Origin: CAZDIO01 sp964505555
GTDB taxonomy: Bacteria; Bdellovibrionota_C; UBA2361; SZUA-149; CAZDIO01
DNA: 51,649 nt
Reading direction: 5' to 3'
Assembly: GCA_964505555.1 (NCBI GenBank)
Contig: CAZDIO010000027.1
Location: forward strand, 1 to 51,649
Position numbers and translations under genes: made by a program. Positions 7,199 to 14,784 of the stretch are shown piece by piece (the first letter of the stretch is position 1; the number at the start of each line of letters is the position of its first letter). The notes beneath the pieces were generated by a model. The model did not search any database. It was given only the letters and a program-made list of their open reading frames with translations, and was not told the origin of the DNA.

Positions 7199-7371
7199 AG
7201 CAGTTCCGCTTTAAGTGTGACAAGAAATCGTCCCCCTGTCGTTGCGAGCCAGGAGGCCCGGCCGCCGGGCGAAGCGAAGCAATCTAGAGTCGCTTTAGAA
7301 GCTATGAGATTGCTTCGCTTCGCCCGCAACGACAGATAAGTCTGGTTACATCTAAAATGAAACGGCTCTAG
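7195..7371. mobile_element. Palindromic MITE-like element, CTAGAGC family (copy 1)
   Basis: The ends read CTAGAGCAGTTCC (left, from 7195) and, on the complementary strand, CTAGAGCCGTTTC (right, ending 7371), continuing imperfectly as inverted repeats for about 28 bases. Inside are longer arms: CTGTCGTTGCGAG...GCGAAGCGAAGCAATCT (7236-7275) against AGATTGCTTCGCTTCGC...CGACAG (7307-7335). The left inner arm carries an extra GC-rich insert. A second copy with the same two-layer architecture is at 33842-33990, and an isolated inner arm occurs at 37498-37526. No coding capacity. The GCGAAGCGAAGCAATCT core is, from memory, widely dispersed in bacterial genomes. Confidence 0.65.
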
Positions 7372-7408
7372 GGAGGAGACAATGCGGTTCCAAGAAAATA
7401 GAGCCGCC

Positions 7409-8044
7409 CTATTTAGAGTTTTTTTTCGTTCCCCGAAGTGCCGCCCAGGCAGCATCAGCAAGCGCTGGTGCGACGACGCTTGGTTGTTCTCGATTGTAGC
7501 CATCAAGCCAATCACGAAGGTAGCTAAGGGGCATACCAAAGATGATACTCCAAATGATCTCTGCTTTGAGAGGGAGGATCTCACCTTTTCTGATCCCCGC
7601 CTTAATGGCTTTTGTGAGATCACGTCCGAGTTTGTCAAAACCAACAACGGTTGGTTCAACGACCTTGTCACTTAAAAATTCAGAATGACGAGCAAGCCAG
7701 AGGTAGCGAGAAAGTAGGTCATGAGTTTCTGCAAAAGTTAGGAATGCGATGACAATACTGCAGATGATCTCACGAAGATTGCCGTTTTCAGGAATCGCCT
7801 GAGAGAGTGCCTCACGAAATTGTTTGATCCCTTCTTTATAGAGCTGATCGGCGATCTCTTCCTTATTAAGAAAGTGATGGTAGATCGAGCCTACACTGCA
7901 TCGTGATTGACGGCTGATATCAGGAACGTTTGTATTGAAATAACCCTGCTCGACAAAGAGCTTTAGAGCTGCTTGGAGTATTCTCTCTCGTGGGCCGCCG
8001 GCGGCGCCAGCCTCAACAACTATCTTCTCAGGTGCATAACTCAT
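7409..8044 (-). CDS. TetR/AcrR-family transcriptional regulator
   Basis: A 211-residue repressor of standard length. Residues 18-65 form the TetR DNA-binding domain: RERILQAALKLFVEQGYFNT followed by the helix-turn-helix VPDISRQSRCSVGSIYHHF (residues 40-58), ending in the canonical YxHFxNKEE. The C-terminal ligand domain is helical and aromatic-rich (LLSRYLWLARHSEFL) and resembles the TetR_C groups that sense lipophilic compounds. No divergently transcribed efflux or fatty-acid gene is adjacent, since the upstream neighbour is the IHF-like gene in the same orientation, so the target is unknown. A MITE-like palindrome lies immediately downstream. Confidence 0.92.
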   Translation of the reverse strand: MSYAPEKIVVEAGAAGGPRERILQAALKLFVEQGYFNTNVPDISRQSRCSVGSIYHHFLNKEEIADQLYKEGIKQFREALSQAIPENGNLREIICSIVIAFLTFAETHDLLSRYLWLARHSEFLSDKVVEPTVVGFDKLGRDLTKAIKAGIRKGEILPLKAEIIWSIIFGMPLSYLRDWLDGYNREQPSVVAPALADAAWAALRGTKKNSK

Positions 8045-8152
8045 AAGGCCCCATCAAGAGTGAGAATTAAAGAGACGCAAAAAGCGCGTCTTAATCCACT
8101 AACAGAGTTATCATTAATCAGAGAGAGAGTAAAAGCTAGTAAAAGCTTGAGG

Positions 8153-8500
8153 CTAGTGGCTCGTTGAATCTTTTGCTTTTGCTGCTGCGGCTTCGTTGAT
8201 ATCTTTTCTAAGTATCTGACTTGGCTTAAATTTTACTACGTTTCTTGGATCTAAGGTGATTCTTGAGCCAGTCTGCGGGTTTCGTCCTGGGCGTGCTTTC
8301 TTACTTTTTACTTCAAATACCCCAAACCCAGAGAGCATGACCTTCTCGTCATTGGCGAGCCCATCCTTAATGAGTTCTATCCAATGTTCAATTATCTCAG
8401 TGGCTTTTTGTTTATCAAAAGGAAGATTATCGTAGATTGAGTCAACTAAATCAGCTTTGGTCAGGCACTGAGAATCGGTTTCGTTCTTCATATTAAGCAC
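8153..8500 (-). CDS. IHF/HU-family nucleoid protein
   Basis: DNA-bending histone-like protein of 115 residues. The helical dimerisation part (LTKADLVDSIYDNLPFDKQ) is followed by the family signature from residue 58, GFGVFEVKSKKARPGRNPQ, and the DNA-arm tip TGSRITLDPRNVVKFKPS. The RNPxTG arm with its tip proline intercalates the minor groove. Overall it is closer to IHF alpha than to HU, but alpha/beta assignment is not secure. The acidic/alanine C-terminal tail (AAAAKAKDSTSH) is longer than in enterobacterial IHF. ATG 8500 or ATG 8491 could be the start. An inverted repeat (8535-8580) directly upstream may serve autoregulation. Confidence 0.92.
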   Translation of the reverse strand: MLNMKNETDSQCLTKADLVDSIYDNLPFDKQKATEIIEHWIELIKDGLANDEKVMLSGFGVFEVKSKKARPGRNPQTGSRITLDPRNVVKFKPSQILRKDINEAAAAKAKDSTSH

Positions 8501-8534
8501 TTTAATTAACTAACCCAATAAAGAGAAGGTGAAC

Positions 8535-8580
8535 GCTCTGCTATAACATTTTTCTTTAAACGGCAACATGTTAGCAGAGC
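8535..8580. promoter_or_regulatory. Inverted repeat upstream of the IHF-like gene
   Basis: GCTCTGCTA (8535-8543) and TAGCAGAGC (8572-8580) form perfect 9-bp arms, extended by ACAT/ATGT after a two-base bulge. The arms are 28 bases apart, 35-80 bases upstream of the IHF-like start and between divergent genes. It may be an operator or a hairpin in one leader. Confidence 0.4.
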
Positions 8581-8590
8581 TTTGCGCAAT

Positions 8591-8616
8591 GTTTCAAATT
8601 GCTGTTTCAAATTGCT
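8591..8616. repeat. Tandem duplication of a 13-mer
   Basis: GTTTCAAATTGCT occurs twice head to tail with no spacer (8591-8603 and 8604-8616), upstream of the UbiA gene. A simple slippage duplication is the most likely origin. Confidence 0.6.
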
Positions 8617-8773
8617 AGAGGCTCCTTTTTTGATACGTGTAAATTATTCGCTTCAACCAAGGAGCAGCTCTATATTTGATGGCACCAAACTGCTAGAGGA
8701 TCGGCTTTTCTTAAGATTCAAAGGTCCTTATCACCGGATTTTGGGGCTAATGACGCTATGTTTTAATAGGAAT

Positions 8774-9649
8774 ATGGACTCCTCTCCAACATTCAATCGG
8801 TATGCAAAGCTCGTGGCGCTCCCCCATAGTGTCTTTGCGCTCCCTTTTGCACTCGCCTCATTTCTCCTTGCAAGAAGGGTAGGGGATCTTTCTGGACCGT
8901 TAAGTCGGTGGGCGTTGTTGTGGGTGGTTCTTGCTGTGGTTTCAGCACGAACGGCGGCGATGGGATTTAATCGTCTTGTTGATGTCGATGTTGATGCAAA
9001 AAACCCACGCACAAAAAACCGAGAGCTTCCCACAGGACAACTTACAAAAAAATCTGTTTTTATCTTAGTGATCGGAACGAGTGTTCTTTTTTTATTCTTT
9101 TCTGCGCTTCTTGGTGTCCACTGTTTGAAGTTAGCTCCGTTTGTCTTAGCGATCTTACTTGGCTACAGTTTTACAAAGCGCTTTACGAAGTATTCGCACT
9201 TTGTGCTTGGGCTTTGCCTAGCACTTGCTCCAGGAGGAGCATGGTGGGTGGTTAGACCAGAAGTAGCGCTTACCCCTCTTTTGTTAATGGCGACGGTGCT
9301 TTTTTGGGTAGCAGGATTTGATATTCTCTACTCAACACAAGATCTCAGTTTTGATAAGGAGCATAATCTGTTTTCATTTCCTGCACGAATTGGGCTCTCA
9401 CAATCGCTTCGACTCTCAACGGTGCTTCATGGGATTTGTGTGCTTGGTTTTGTTCTTGTGGGAGTTAGTGTGCATTTACCCGTAGTGTATTTTGTGGGGG
9501 TAGGGATTTTGAGCCTATTTCTGATTGGACAACATTTCTTGATTTCAGAAAACGATCTCTCGCGATTAAATCATGCGTTTTTTACCTTTAATGGAGTAAC
9601 GAGTATCTGTTATCTCCTTTTGGTTATCTACTCACTGAACTCTATCTAA
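8774..9649 (+). CDS. UbiA-family prenyltransferase
   Basis: Integral membrane prenyltransferase of about 291 residues that joins a polyprenyl diphosphate to an aromatic acceptor. Both Asp-rich motifs are present: NRLVDVDVDAKNPRTKNREL early in the chain and DILYSTQDLSFDKEHNLFS later; they bind Mg-diphosphate. Around eight hydrophobic segments follow the typical start YAKLVALPHSVFALPFAL. This fits 4-hydroxybenzoate prenyltransferase (UbiA) or its futalosine-pathway relative MqnP; neighbouring genes do not decide. The frame is open from 8582, but the extra N-terminus is unlike the family. ATG 8774 fits the family best, while ATG 8750 (with GGGG four bases upstream) is an alternative. ThiC follows 103 bases downstream. 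Confidence 0.85.
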   Translation: MDSSPTFNRYAKLVALPHSVFALPFALASFLLARRVGDLSGPLSRWALLWVVLAVVSARTAAMGFNRLVDVDVDAKNPRTKNRELPTGQLTKKSVFILVIGTSVLFLFFSALLGVHCLKLAPFVLAILLGYSFTKRFTKYSHFVLGLCLALAPGGAWWVVRPEVALTPLLLMATVLFWVAGFDILYSTQDLSFDKEHNLFSFPARIGLSQSLRLSTVLHGICVLGFVLVGVSVHLPVVYFVGVGILSLFLIGQHFLISENDLSRLNHAFFTFNGVTSICYLLLVIYSLNSI

Positions 9650-9752
9650 GGTAGGAGCAGACAAAGAGGTTTGAATGAGCTTTATAAGTGATGCCAGTTG
9701 GAGAACCATCCCTCATATGGTATCTCTGATCTTTGAACACCGGAGTAAATAA

Positions 9753-11597
9753 ATGACAAAGAGAGTGCCACCAAAAAAATCAAACGGAGCTAATCCATCC
9801 ACGATTACCCGTGAGCCATTTCCAAATTCAAAAAAAATCTATGTCCAGGGAACGACAGATAAAATTCAAGTTCCGATGCGTGCAATCGCCATTGATAAAC
9901 ACCCACACTCCATTACGGTATATGACACCAGCGGACCTTTTACTGACGACACAGTAAATCTTGATATTAAAGAAGGTCTTCCAAAACTCCGTGAAGGATG
10001 GCTTAAGGAGCGTGGGGACTTAGAAGCACTCTCAACGTTTTCTTCAACGTTTGCTAAGGAGCGAGCGGCGCTTGCGGTAGAAAATGAGATCAAACTTCCT
10101 AAACTCTGTAATCCTTTTCGTGGAAAAAATGGTGCCTGTGTAACGCAGATGCACTATGCGAAAAAAGGCATCGTTACTGAAGAGATGGAGTATGTAGCAA
10201 TACGGGAGAACCAACGCCGAGATCAGTTAGCAGCTTCCTACAACGGACTCTCTGCTGCTCATGCTGGAGAGAGTTTTGGAGCGCAGATACTCTCACAATC
10301 TATTACACCGGAGTTTGTTCGCGATGAGGTTGCGCGAGGTCGGGCGATTATTCCAGCAAACATCAACCACCGTGAACTTGAGCCGATGGTTATTGGGAGA
10401 AATTTCCTTGTAAAAATTAATGCTAATATTGGAAATTCAGCCGTTACTTCCAGTGTTGAAGAGGAGGTTGAGAAGGCAGTATGGGCGTGTCGATGGGGGG
10501 CAGATACGGTGATGGATCTCTCCACCGGAAAGAATATCCATGAAACTCGGGAGTGGATCATTAGAAATTCTCCTGTGCCTATCGGAACGGTGCCGATCTA
10601 TCAAGCGCTAGAGAAAGTTGATGGAGTTGCTGAGGAGCTGACGTGGGAGATCTTTAAAGACACCCTTATTGAGCAAGCCGAGCAAGGGGTGGATTATTTT
10701 ACTATTCATGCGGGGGTAAGACTTTCTTATATTCCACTAACTGCAAAACGGCTTACCGGAATTGTTTCTCGGGGTGGTTCCATCATCGCGAAGTGGTGTC
10801 TTTCACATCACCAGGAGAACTTTCTCTATACCCACTTTGAAGAGATCTGCGAGATCATGAAGGCCTATGACGTTTCTTTCTCTTTAGGGGATGGACTTCG
10901 TCCAGGAGCGATAGCGGATGCAAATGACAGGGCACAATTTGCAGAGCTTGAAACCTTAGGTGAGCTAACGCAAGTTGCATGGAAGCATGATGTGCAGGTG
11001 ATGATTGAAGGTCCAGGTCATATCCCGATGCAGATGATTAAAGTAAACATGGACAAGCAACTTGCAACCTGTTTTGAAGCACCTTTTTATACGCTTGGAC
11101 CACTAACAACTGACATTGCACCAGGTTATGACCATATTACTTCAGCCATTGGCGCGGCGATGATCGGTTGGTACGGCTGTGCGCTTCTCTGTTATGTCAC
11201 CCCGAAGGAGCATTTAGGTCTTCCGAACAAGAAAGATGTAAAAGATGGAGTCATTGCCTATAAAATTGCAGCTCATGCAGCGGACTTAGCAAAAGGTCAT
11301 CCGGGAGCGCAAATTCGAGACAATGCGCTCAGTGAGGCGCGATTTGATTTTCGTTGGAACGATCAGTTTAACTTGGCACTCGATCCAGACACCGCCCGTG
11401 AGTTCCATGATGAAACCTTACCTTCAGAACATGCAAAGGTGGCTCACTTCTGTTCGATGTGTGGGCCAAAATTTTGCTCGATGAAGATCACCCAAGAGGT
11501 AAGGGAGTATGCCGCGGCTCATAACCTTACCGATGAAGAGGTGTTAGAGAAAGGCCTGAAGGAAAAAGCCGATGAGTTTCGTTTAGTTTCTCCGTAA
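9753..11597 (+). CDS. thiC: Phosphomethylpyrimidine synthase ThiC
   Basis: Radical-SAM enzyme that converts aminoimidazole ribotide to the hydroxymethylpyrimidine phosphate of thiamine. At 614 residues it has the usual length for the long proteobacterial form. Recognisable family segments include RAIAIDKHPHSITVYDTSGPF-like N-terminal sequence (read in part), MDLSTGKNIHETREWI, VDYFTIHAGV, FSLGDGLRPGAIADAND, EGPGHIPMQMI and TDIAPGYDHITSAIG. The atypical C-terminal cluster motif CX2CX4C is Cys567, Cys570 and Cys575. GGAG lies seven bases before ATG 9753. I searched the 103-base leader for TPP riboswitch landmarks (CTGAGA, ACCTGATCTGG) and found none, so the usual thiamine control is not visible. 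No other thi genes are in the window. Confidence 0.98.
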   Translation: MTKRVPPKKSNGANPSTITREPFPNSKKIYVQGTTDKIQVPMRAIAIDKHPHSITVYDTSGPFTDDTVNLDIKEGLPKLREGWLKERGDLEALSTFSSTFAKERAALAVENEIKLPKLCNPFRGKNGACVTQMHYAKKGIVTEEMEYVAIRENQRRDQLAASYNGLSAAHAGESFGAQILSQSITPEFVRDEVARGRAIIPANINHRELEPMVIGRNFLVKINANIGNSAVTSSVEEEVEKAVWACRWGADTVMDLSTGKNIHETREWIIRNSPVPIGTVPIYQALEKVDGVAEELTWEIFKDTLIEQAEQGVDYFTIHAGVRLSYIPLTAKRLTGIVSRGGSIIAKWCLSHHQENFLYTHFEEICEIMKAYDVSFSLGDGLRPGAIADANDRAQFAELETLGELTQVAWKHDVQVMIEGPGHIPMQMIKVNMDKQLATCFEAPFYTLGPLTTDIAPGYDHITSAIGAAMIGWYGCALLCYVTPKEHLGLPNKKDVKDGVIAYKIAAHAADLAKGHPGAQIRDNALSEARFDFRWNDQFNLALDPDTAREFHDETLPSEHAKVAHFCSMCGPKFCSMKITQEVREYAAAHNLTDEEVLEKGLKEKADEFRLVSP

Positions 11598-12113
11598 TTA
11601 TTTTTCAAGGATCTCTTCTAAAGCATAGAGCGTCTTTTGTGGGTACTGTTTGAGTGGATAGTACTCGCTGATTATTTTTACAGCTTCTTTGTAGCGCTCA
11701 ATATTAAGAAAGCGAAGAAGATATCGCACGTCGTCTTCGTCGTGAAATTCCGGACCGAGCCTCATCGCAAGACACTTCATCGCTAGAAGGTATTCGGGTT
11801 TGGCAACGAAGATCTTCAGGTAGGGAAGATCTAGGTAGTCGTCAAATGCCGCATGCTCTCCAAAAAATCCCTTTACGGCATCGTTAAGCCACTTCGAGTC
11901 GATATCTAACTCTCGTGCGAGATCCTCTGCTGCTTTTCGAACAACCTCTTTTGGAACAAAATACGCATCAATATCTTTTGTTGCCGGTCGTGCGGCAAAG
12001 GAGAGACACATTACCGCTCCACCAACAAGATAAACCTCTCCTACTATTTTCTTTCGCCCCAGTTTGCTCTCTAAGAGCTTAAGTAAATCAAGTATCTTTT
12101 CTCTTGTGTACAT
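11598..12113 (-). CDS. DUF6036-type nucleotidyltransferase, probable toxin of a TA-like pair
   Basis: A 171-residue minimal nucleotidyltransferase. The core LVGGAVMCLSFAARPATKDI followed by DAYF has the GG...DxD layout of Pol-beta-type enzymes of the AbiEii/DUF6036 group; Asp residues in TKDIDAYF would bind metal. The rest is helical (YLLAMKCLAMRLGPEFHDEDD resembles the conserved LLAMKLxAxRxxDxxD segment). It starts 6 bases downstream of the RHH protein gene and ends flush against the thiC stop. In this family a DNA-binding partner plus nucleotidyltransferase is often annotated as a toxin-antitoxin module, where such enzymes can modify tRNA 3' ends. Toxicity here is inference from context. 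Confidence 0.75.
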   Translation of the reverse strand: MYTREKILDLLKLLESKLGRKKIVGEVYLVGGAVMCLSFAARPATKDIDAYFVPKEVVRKAAEDLARELDIDSKWLNDAVKGFFGEHAAFDDYLDLPYLKIFVAKPEYLLAMKCLAMRLGPEFHDEDDVRYLLRFLNIERYKEAVKIISEYYPLKQYPQKTLYALEEILEK

Positions 12114-12119
12114 GACTCT

Positions 12120-12617
12120 CTAAACCCGTCCCCCAACGGTAGTATCAACAAAAAGGTTTCGTCTCCGAAATGCAGGAGGGCTTGTTACGAGTAGATGAAG
12201 TCGAAGTGAAGCAAGTGAACTTGCAAAATAGGGTGTTTGAAGTGGTTTAATATCTCGTATCCATTGCGGAGCTTTTATGCCCTTTATCTCCGCGGTATGC
12301 TCGATCATTGCTGCCATCTGATTTGCTATCAACGGTTCTGGCATACGCCGAGGAGGCGTTTGGAGAGCGATCTTCCATTCATGAAGGGTGAGAGAAGAAA
12401 GTAAATCATGAAGTTCAGCAAGCGCAAAACGATCGCTTCCTTCTCTGTTTAGTCCGTCAACAATCTCTTCAAACTGCCGACTTTTTGGTGAAAGCGCTTG
12501 GCCAAGTATCCACGTAGATAAATCCACTCCCGCCTTACTCGCCGCACGACGAATTATCTCCTTCTCCCGCTTTGAGACGCGAATTTGAAGTTGTAAGTTT
12601 TTTGTTTCTTGTTTCAT
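12120..12617 (-). CDS. RHH-domain protein, probable antitoxin partner
   Basis: 165 residues in two parts. The N-terminus (LQIRVSKREKEIIRRAASKA, then GVDLSTWIL) is a ribbon-helix-helix-like DNA-binding segment similar to DUF1778 antitoxins. The C-terminal part (WIRDIKPLQTPYFASSLASL then PPAFRRRNLFVDTTVGGRV) is a conserved tail that I recall next to DUF6036 nucleotidyltransferases in many genomes. The pair is translationally close (6 bases) and is driven by a near-consensus promoter that overlaps a perfect palindrome, the arrangement of an autoregulated TA operon. ATG 12617 is the start. The antitoxin role is inferred from domain type, order and operator, not shown. Confidence 0.75.
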   Translation of the reverse strand: MKQETKNLQLQIRVSKREKEIIRRAASKAGVDLSTWILGQALSPKSRQFEEIVDGLNREGSDRFALAELHDLLSSLTLHEWKIALQTPPRRMPEPLIANQMAAMIEHTAEIKGIKAPQWIRDIKPLQTPYFASSLASLRLHLLVTSPPAFRRRNLFVDTTVGGRV

Positions 12618-12658
12618 GGGAGTTAGGGCGAAGGGGTTGATATTTTAATTGAAATGTT

Positions 12659-12687
12659 AGTATAGAGCATCATACCAAAATTGTCAA
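12659..12687 (-). promoter_or_regulatory. Sigma-70 promoter for the RHH/nucleotidyltransferase operon
   Basis: On the minus strand the sequence is TTGACA (12687-12682), a 17-base spacer, then TATACT (12664-12659). This is a full -35 consensus, optimal spacing and a one-mismatch -10. Transcription would start near 12652, about 35 bases upstream of ATG 12617. The -35 box lies within the palindrome described next. Confidence 0.85.
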
Positions 12688-12704
12688 TACAATAGTATTG
12701 ACAA
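12681..12704. promoter_or_regulatory. Palindromic operator TTGTCAATAC-N4-GTATTGACAA
   Basis: Perfect 10-bp inverted repeat with a 4-base centre, covering the -35 element of the operon promoter. Binding of a dimeric RHH protein here would block RNA polymerase, giving the autoregulation expected of a toxin-antitoxin operon. No other copy was noticed in the window. Confidence 0.75.
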
Positions 12705-12866
12705 AAAATGTTGAGCCATTTGTCGTTTTTCTCAGGAAAAAAAGAGATCGAGAATAACTTAATGCTCAACGACAACAACATTGACTAATCAAGAAAACAC
12801 ACTAAACTGCTCAAATAGTTCGTTCGAGACACTTGTCATCTTTATCAGGGTAGAAGGAGGTGTAGG

Positions 12867-14588
12867 TTGGACGCCTTTAATAGGCAGTATAACCTCGCTT
12901 TAGAAGGATGCTGGCGTTCTCGAAAACGAAGTGAACGCAGTATCCGGTGGCGAGAGCTGCTTCGCGCACAAAAAACGCGAGGCAGAAAGTTAGACGATGA
13001 GGTTCGTCCATTATTTTTAATAGGAACTCTTGAAGCTGGAGGACTAATAAACACGGTACCCGAACGGGAGGCGACAAAACGCGCCCGTCGGATGAGAGAG
13101 CACCGAGAGGATCCTCTTGTTCGTGCTCAGCTCACATTTCTTGGTCAGAGTTTGGTTGAAGGCGCAATGCGTCGTCTGCCATTATTCATAAAACGTCATG
13201 CCATCCTTTGGAAAACGGCGCCCGCTCTTAAGCAGCTAGCCATTGCTCGTAATCTCGTTAGGAAGCTGCACAAAACAGGGGCAAAGCCCCCGTCCTCCCT
13301 TGAGGACTTTCGTAACCAGGGCAACGGTCGTGTTTTGCCACGTGAATATAGCGTTCGCGATGGCCAAGTTAAACCAAATTGTCTTGGAAAAGCGCAGTTG
13401 GTGTGTGCGTTTGCTCGCCTTGCGGGAGCGGAGGTGTATGCGTTAAATCCCATCATTGGAAGTGATCGCTACTTCGTTATTGAGCATGGGAAGTTACAGC
13501 TCGATATGGGGAAGCTTTTGAGAGACCAACATCAATTCAGGGGTCTACGTTTTATCGGTGGGTTGATCACAACCGGTGCGAAGAATATACGTTGGGGAGA
13601 GCAGCCCATAAGACTCCATGGGGTGATGGTGATTCGGCTTTGTGATGGTCGGTGGGCATATATTGACCCTAACTACAAAAAGGCCTTTATCCTATCGAAC
13701 CAAAAGTATGTTGAGGATGCGATATCGTGCCTCAAGCGCCTTAACAGGGACTTGCCGGGCCTATCGTTGTTGTTGCAGTTTTCGGAGGTGCAAGAGGCGG
13801 TCGACAAACACCGGAAAAAGTTTGAAATCCTCTCCGAGATATGTCGAGAACTGGCGCACTTAAAGCGAAGTCGACGGTTGACTCTCGCTCGAGCGGTGAA
13901 AGTTTTAACCTCCCCGGCTTATGAGCAGCTAGCCACTGAATTACTGGTGGTGAATCGCGAGGGAAGTAGCTCTCCGGAAGAGAGATTTCACTCGTATGTT
14001 CAGCAGCAAACGGAGGCAATGGTTGCTAAGAAAAGGAAGGGATGTAAAACAGTCAGCCGAGCAAAAGCTACCTGGTTGCAACTATTACCCTCGATTCTGT
14101 GTAGCCAGCTTGACAGACAAACTGCAACAAACATTCAAGGAGGTAACTTTCCGTCTTTGTGGGCGGAGATCCAAGATCCCGAGCAGTTTCTTGCTGCCAG
14201 TGTTATGGCGCACTTAGCTTATAACGAGAGATGTTCTTTAGAAGTAGAGGAGGTGCTTGCGGAACACGTTTTCAATCAATACCGTTTATTCTACCGGTGT
14301 TTACCATGGTGCACCGGTCGGCGAAAGCGTAGAAATGCTCGTGCAGATCGAGCCGAAGCAGTTCTGCGATCTTTGCCTGGACGTCTACAGAGCGTAGACA
14401 AGGTGCTCGGCCTGGTTCCGAGAAACTCTGAACAACTGCAGGAGATGTCCCAATGGCTAAGAAGCAAAAAGGCTCTGGAAAAGGTAAAGGCGACAAGAAA
14501 AAGGGCGAGGGAACACCGCCATTATCTCAGCCAACGCCTTCCCATACGGCACCGGCGCCCTCAGGGCCGGCGTTTCAGACGACAATAG
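12867..14588 (+). CDS. Unknown protein with a transglutaminase-like Cys-His-Asp signature
   Basis: 573 residues, very basic, no signal peptide. I do not recognise the whole protein. The middle resembles a transglutaminase/papain-like core: Cys172 in NCLGKAQLVCAFARLAGAEV, His251 in RLHGVMVIRLCDGRW and Asp267 in YIDPNYKKAF, in the order and spacing typical of that fold (Cys at a helix start, then His and Asp on adjacent strands). The N-terminal 130 residues are Arg/Lys-rich, and the C-terminus (QLLPSILCSQLDR to GRRFRRQ) is helical and strongly basic, perhaps nucleic-acid binding. The start is TTG 12867, fixed by AGGAGG at 12855-12860 with a 6-base spacer. Its 3' end overlaps a second, well-initiated frame (14453-14608) and is followed by a perfect 17-bp hairpin. 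Function unknown; protease, amidase or crosslinking activity are possible. Confidence 0.7.
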   Translation: MDAFNRQYNLALEGCWRSRKRSERSIRWRELLRAQKTRGRKLDDEVRPLFLIGTLEAGGLINTVPEREATKRARRMREHREDPLVRAQLTFLGQSLVEGAMRRLPLFIKRHAILWKTAPALKQLAIARNLVRKLHKTGAKPPSSLEDFRNQGNGRVLPREYSVRDGQVKPNCLGKAQLVCAFARLAGAEVYALNPIIGSDRYFVIEHGKLQLDMGKLLRDQHQFRGLRFIGGLITTGAKNIRWGEQPIRLHGVMVIRLCDGRWAYIDPNYKKAFILSNQKYVEDAISCLKRLNRDLPGLSLLLQFSEVQEAVDKHRKKFEILSEICRELAHLKRSRRLTLARAVKVLTSPAYEQLATELLVVNREGSSSPEERFHSYVQQQTEAMVAKKRKGCKTVSRAKATWLQLLPSILCSQLDRQTATNIQGGNFPSLWAEIQDPEQFLAASVMAHLAYNERCSLEVEEVLAEHVFNQYRLFYRCLPWCTGRRKRRNARADRAEAVLRSLPGRLQSVDKVLGLVPRNSEQLQEMSQWLRSKKALEKVKATRKRAREHRHYLSQRLPIRHRRPQGRRFRRQ

Positions 14589-14608
14589 TCCAAGCCCCGC
14601 GGCCTTAA
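14453..14608 (+). CDS. 51-residue Lys/Gly then Pro/Ala-rich small protein, overlapping frame
   Basis: A short frame in +1 register inside the 3' end of the transglutaminase-like gene. ATG 14453 is preceded by AGGAG at 14440-14444 with an 8-base spacer, a better start than most genes here. The product begins MAKKQKGSGKGKGDKKKGEG and continues TPPLSQPTPSHTAPAPSGPA..., ending APRP: a highly basic half followed by a Pro/Ala-rich half, probably disordered. Overlap with the large gene is 136 bases. If real, it is translationally coupled and would be a substrate, inhibitor or nucleic-acid-binding partner of the upstream protein; Lys and Gln residues would suit a crosslinking substrate, which is speculation. 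A chance frame is possible. Confidence 0.45.
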   Translation: MAKKQKGSGKGKGDKKKGEGTPPLSQPTPSHTAPAPSGPAFQTTIVQAPRP

Positions 14609-14624
14609 TGGCAACGTTGAAATC

Positions 14625-14667
14625 GATGACCTCCTTCCCGGTCGGCATGTCCGGGAAGGAGGTCATC
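14625..14667. terminator. Perfect 17-bp hairpin downstream of the transglutaminase-like gene
   Basis: GATGACCTCCTTCCCGG (14625-14641) pairs without mismatch with 14651-14667 around a 9-base loop, 16 bases after the small-protein stop. No T-tract follows on either strand, so it is more likely an RNA-stabilising or rho-assisted 3' structure, or an operator, than a standard intrinsic terminator. The arm contains GGAAGGAGG. Confidence 0.55.
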
Positions 14668-14784
14668 ACAGTTCCTAAACAACAAAATACTGGAAGGTCA
14701 ATTTTTACTTATGGTTAGCGCCTCCTTCTCGAGCGAACTATCTTTGAGTTGCCGGGTCTTGCCCTCAGCGCAAGGATCGATCCA

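Noticed and set aside
9650..9752. Possible TPP riboswitch upstream of thiC
   Set aside because: The 103-base leader lacks the CTGAGA and ACCTGATCTGG landmarks and is too short for a full aptamer plus expression platform.
14457..14669. 70-residue minus-strand frame (MMTSFPDMPTG...)
   Set aside because: It starts inside the perfect 17-bp hairpin and is antisense to two better-supported frames.
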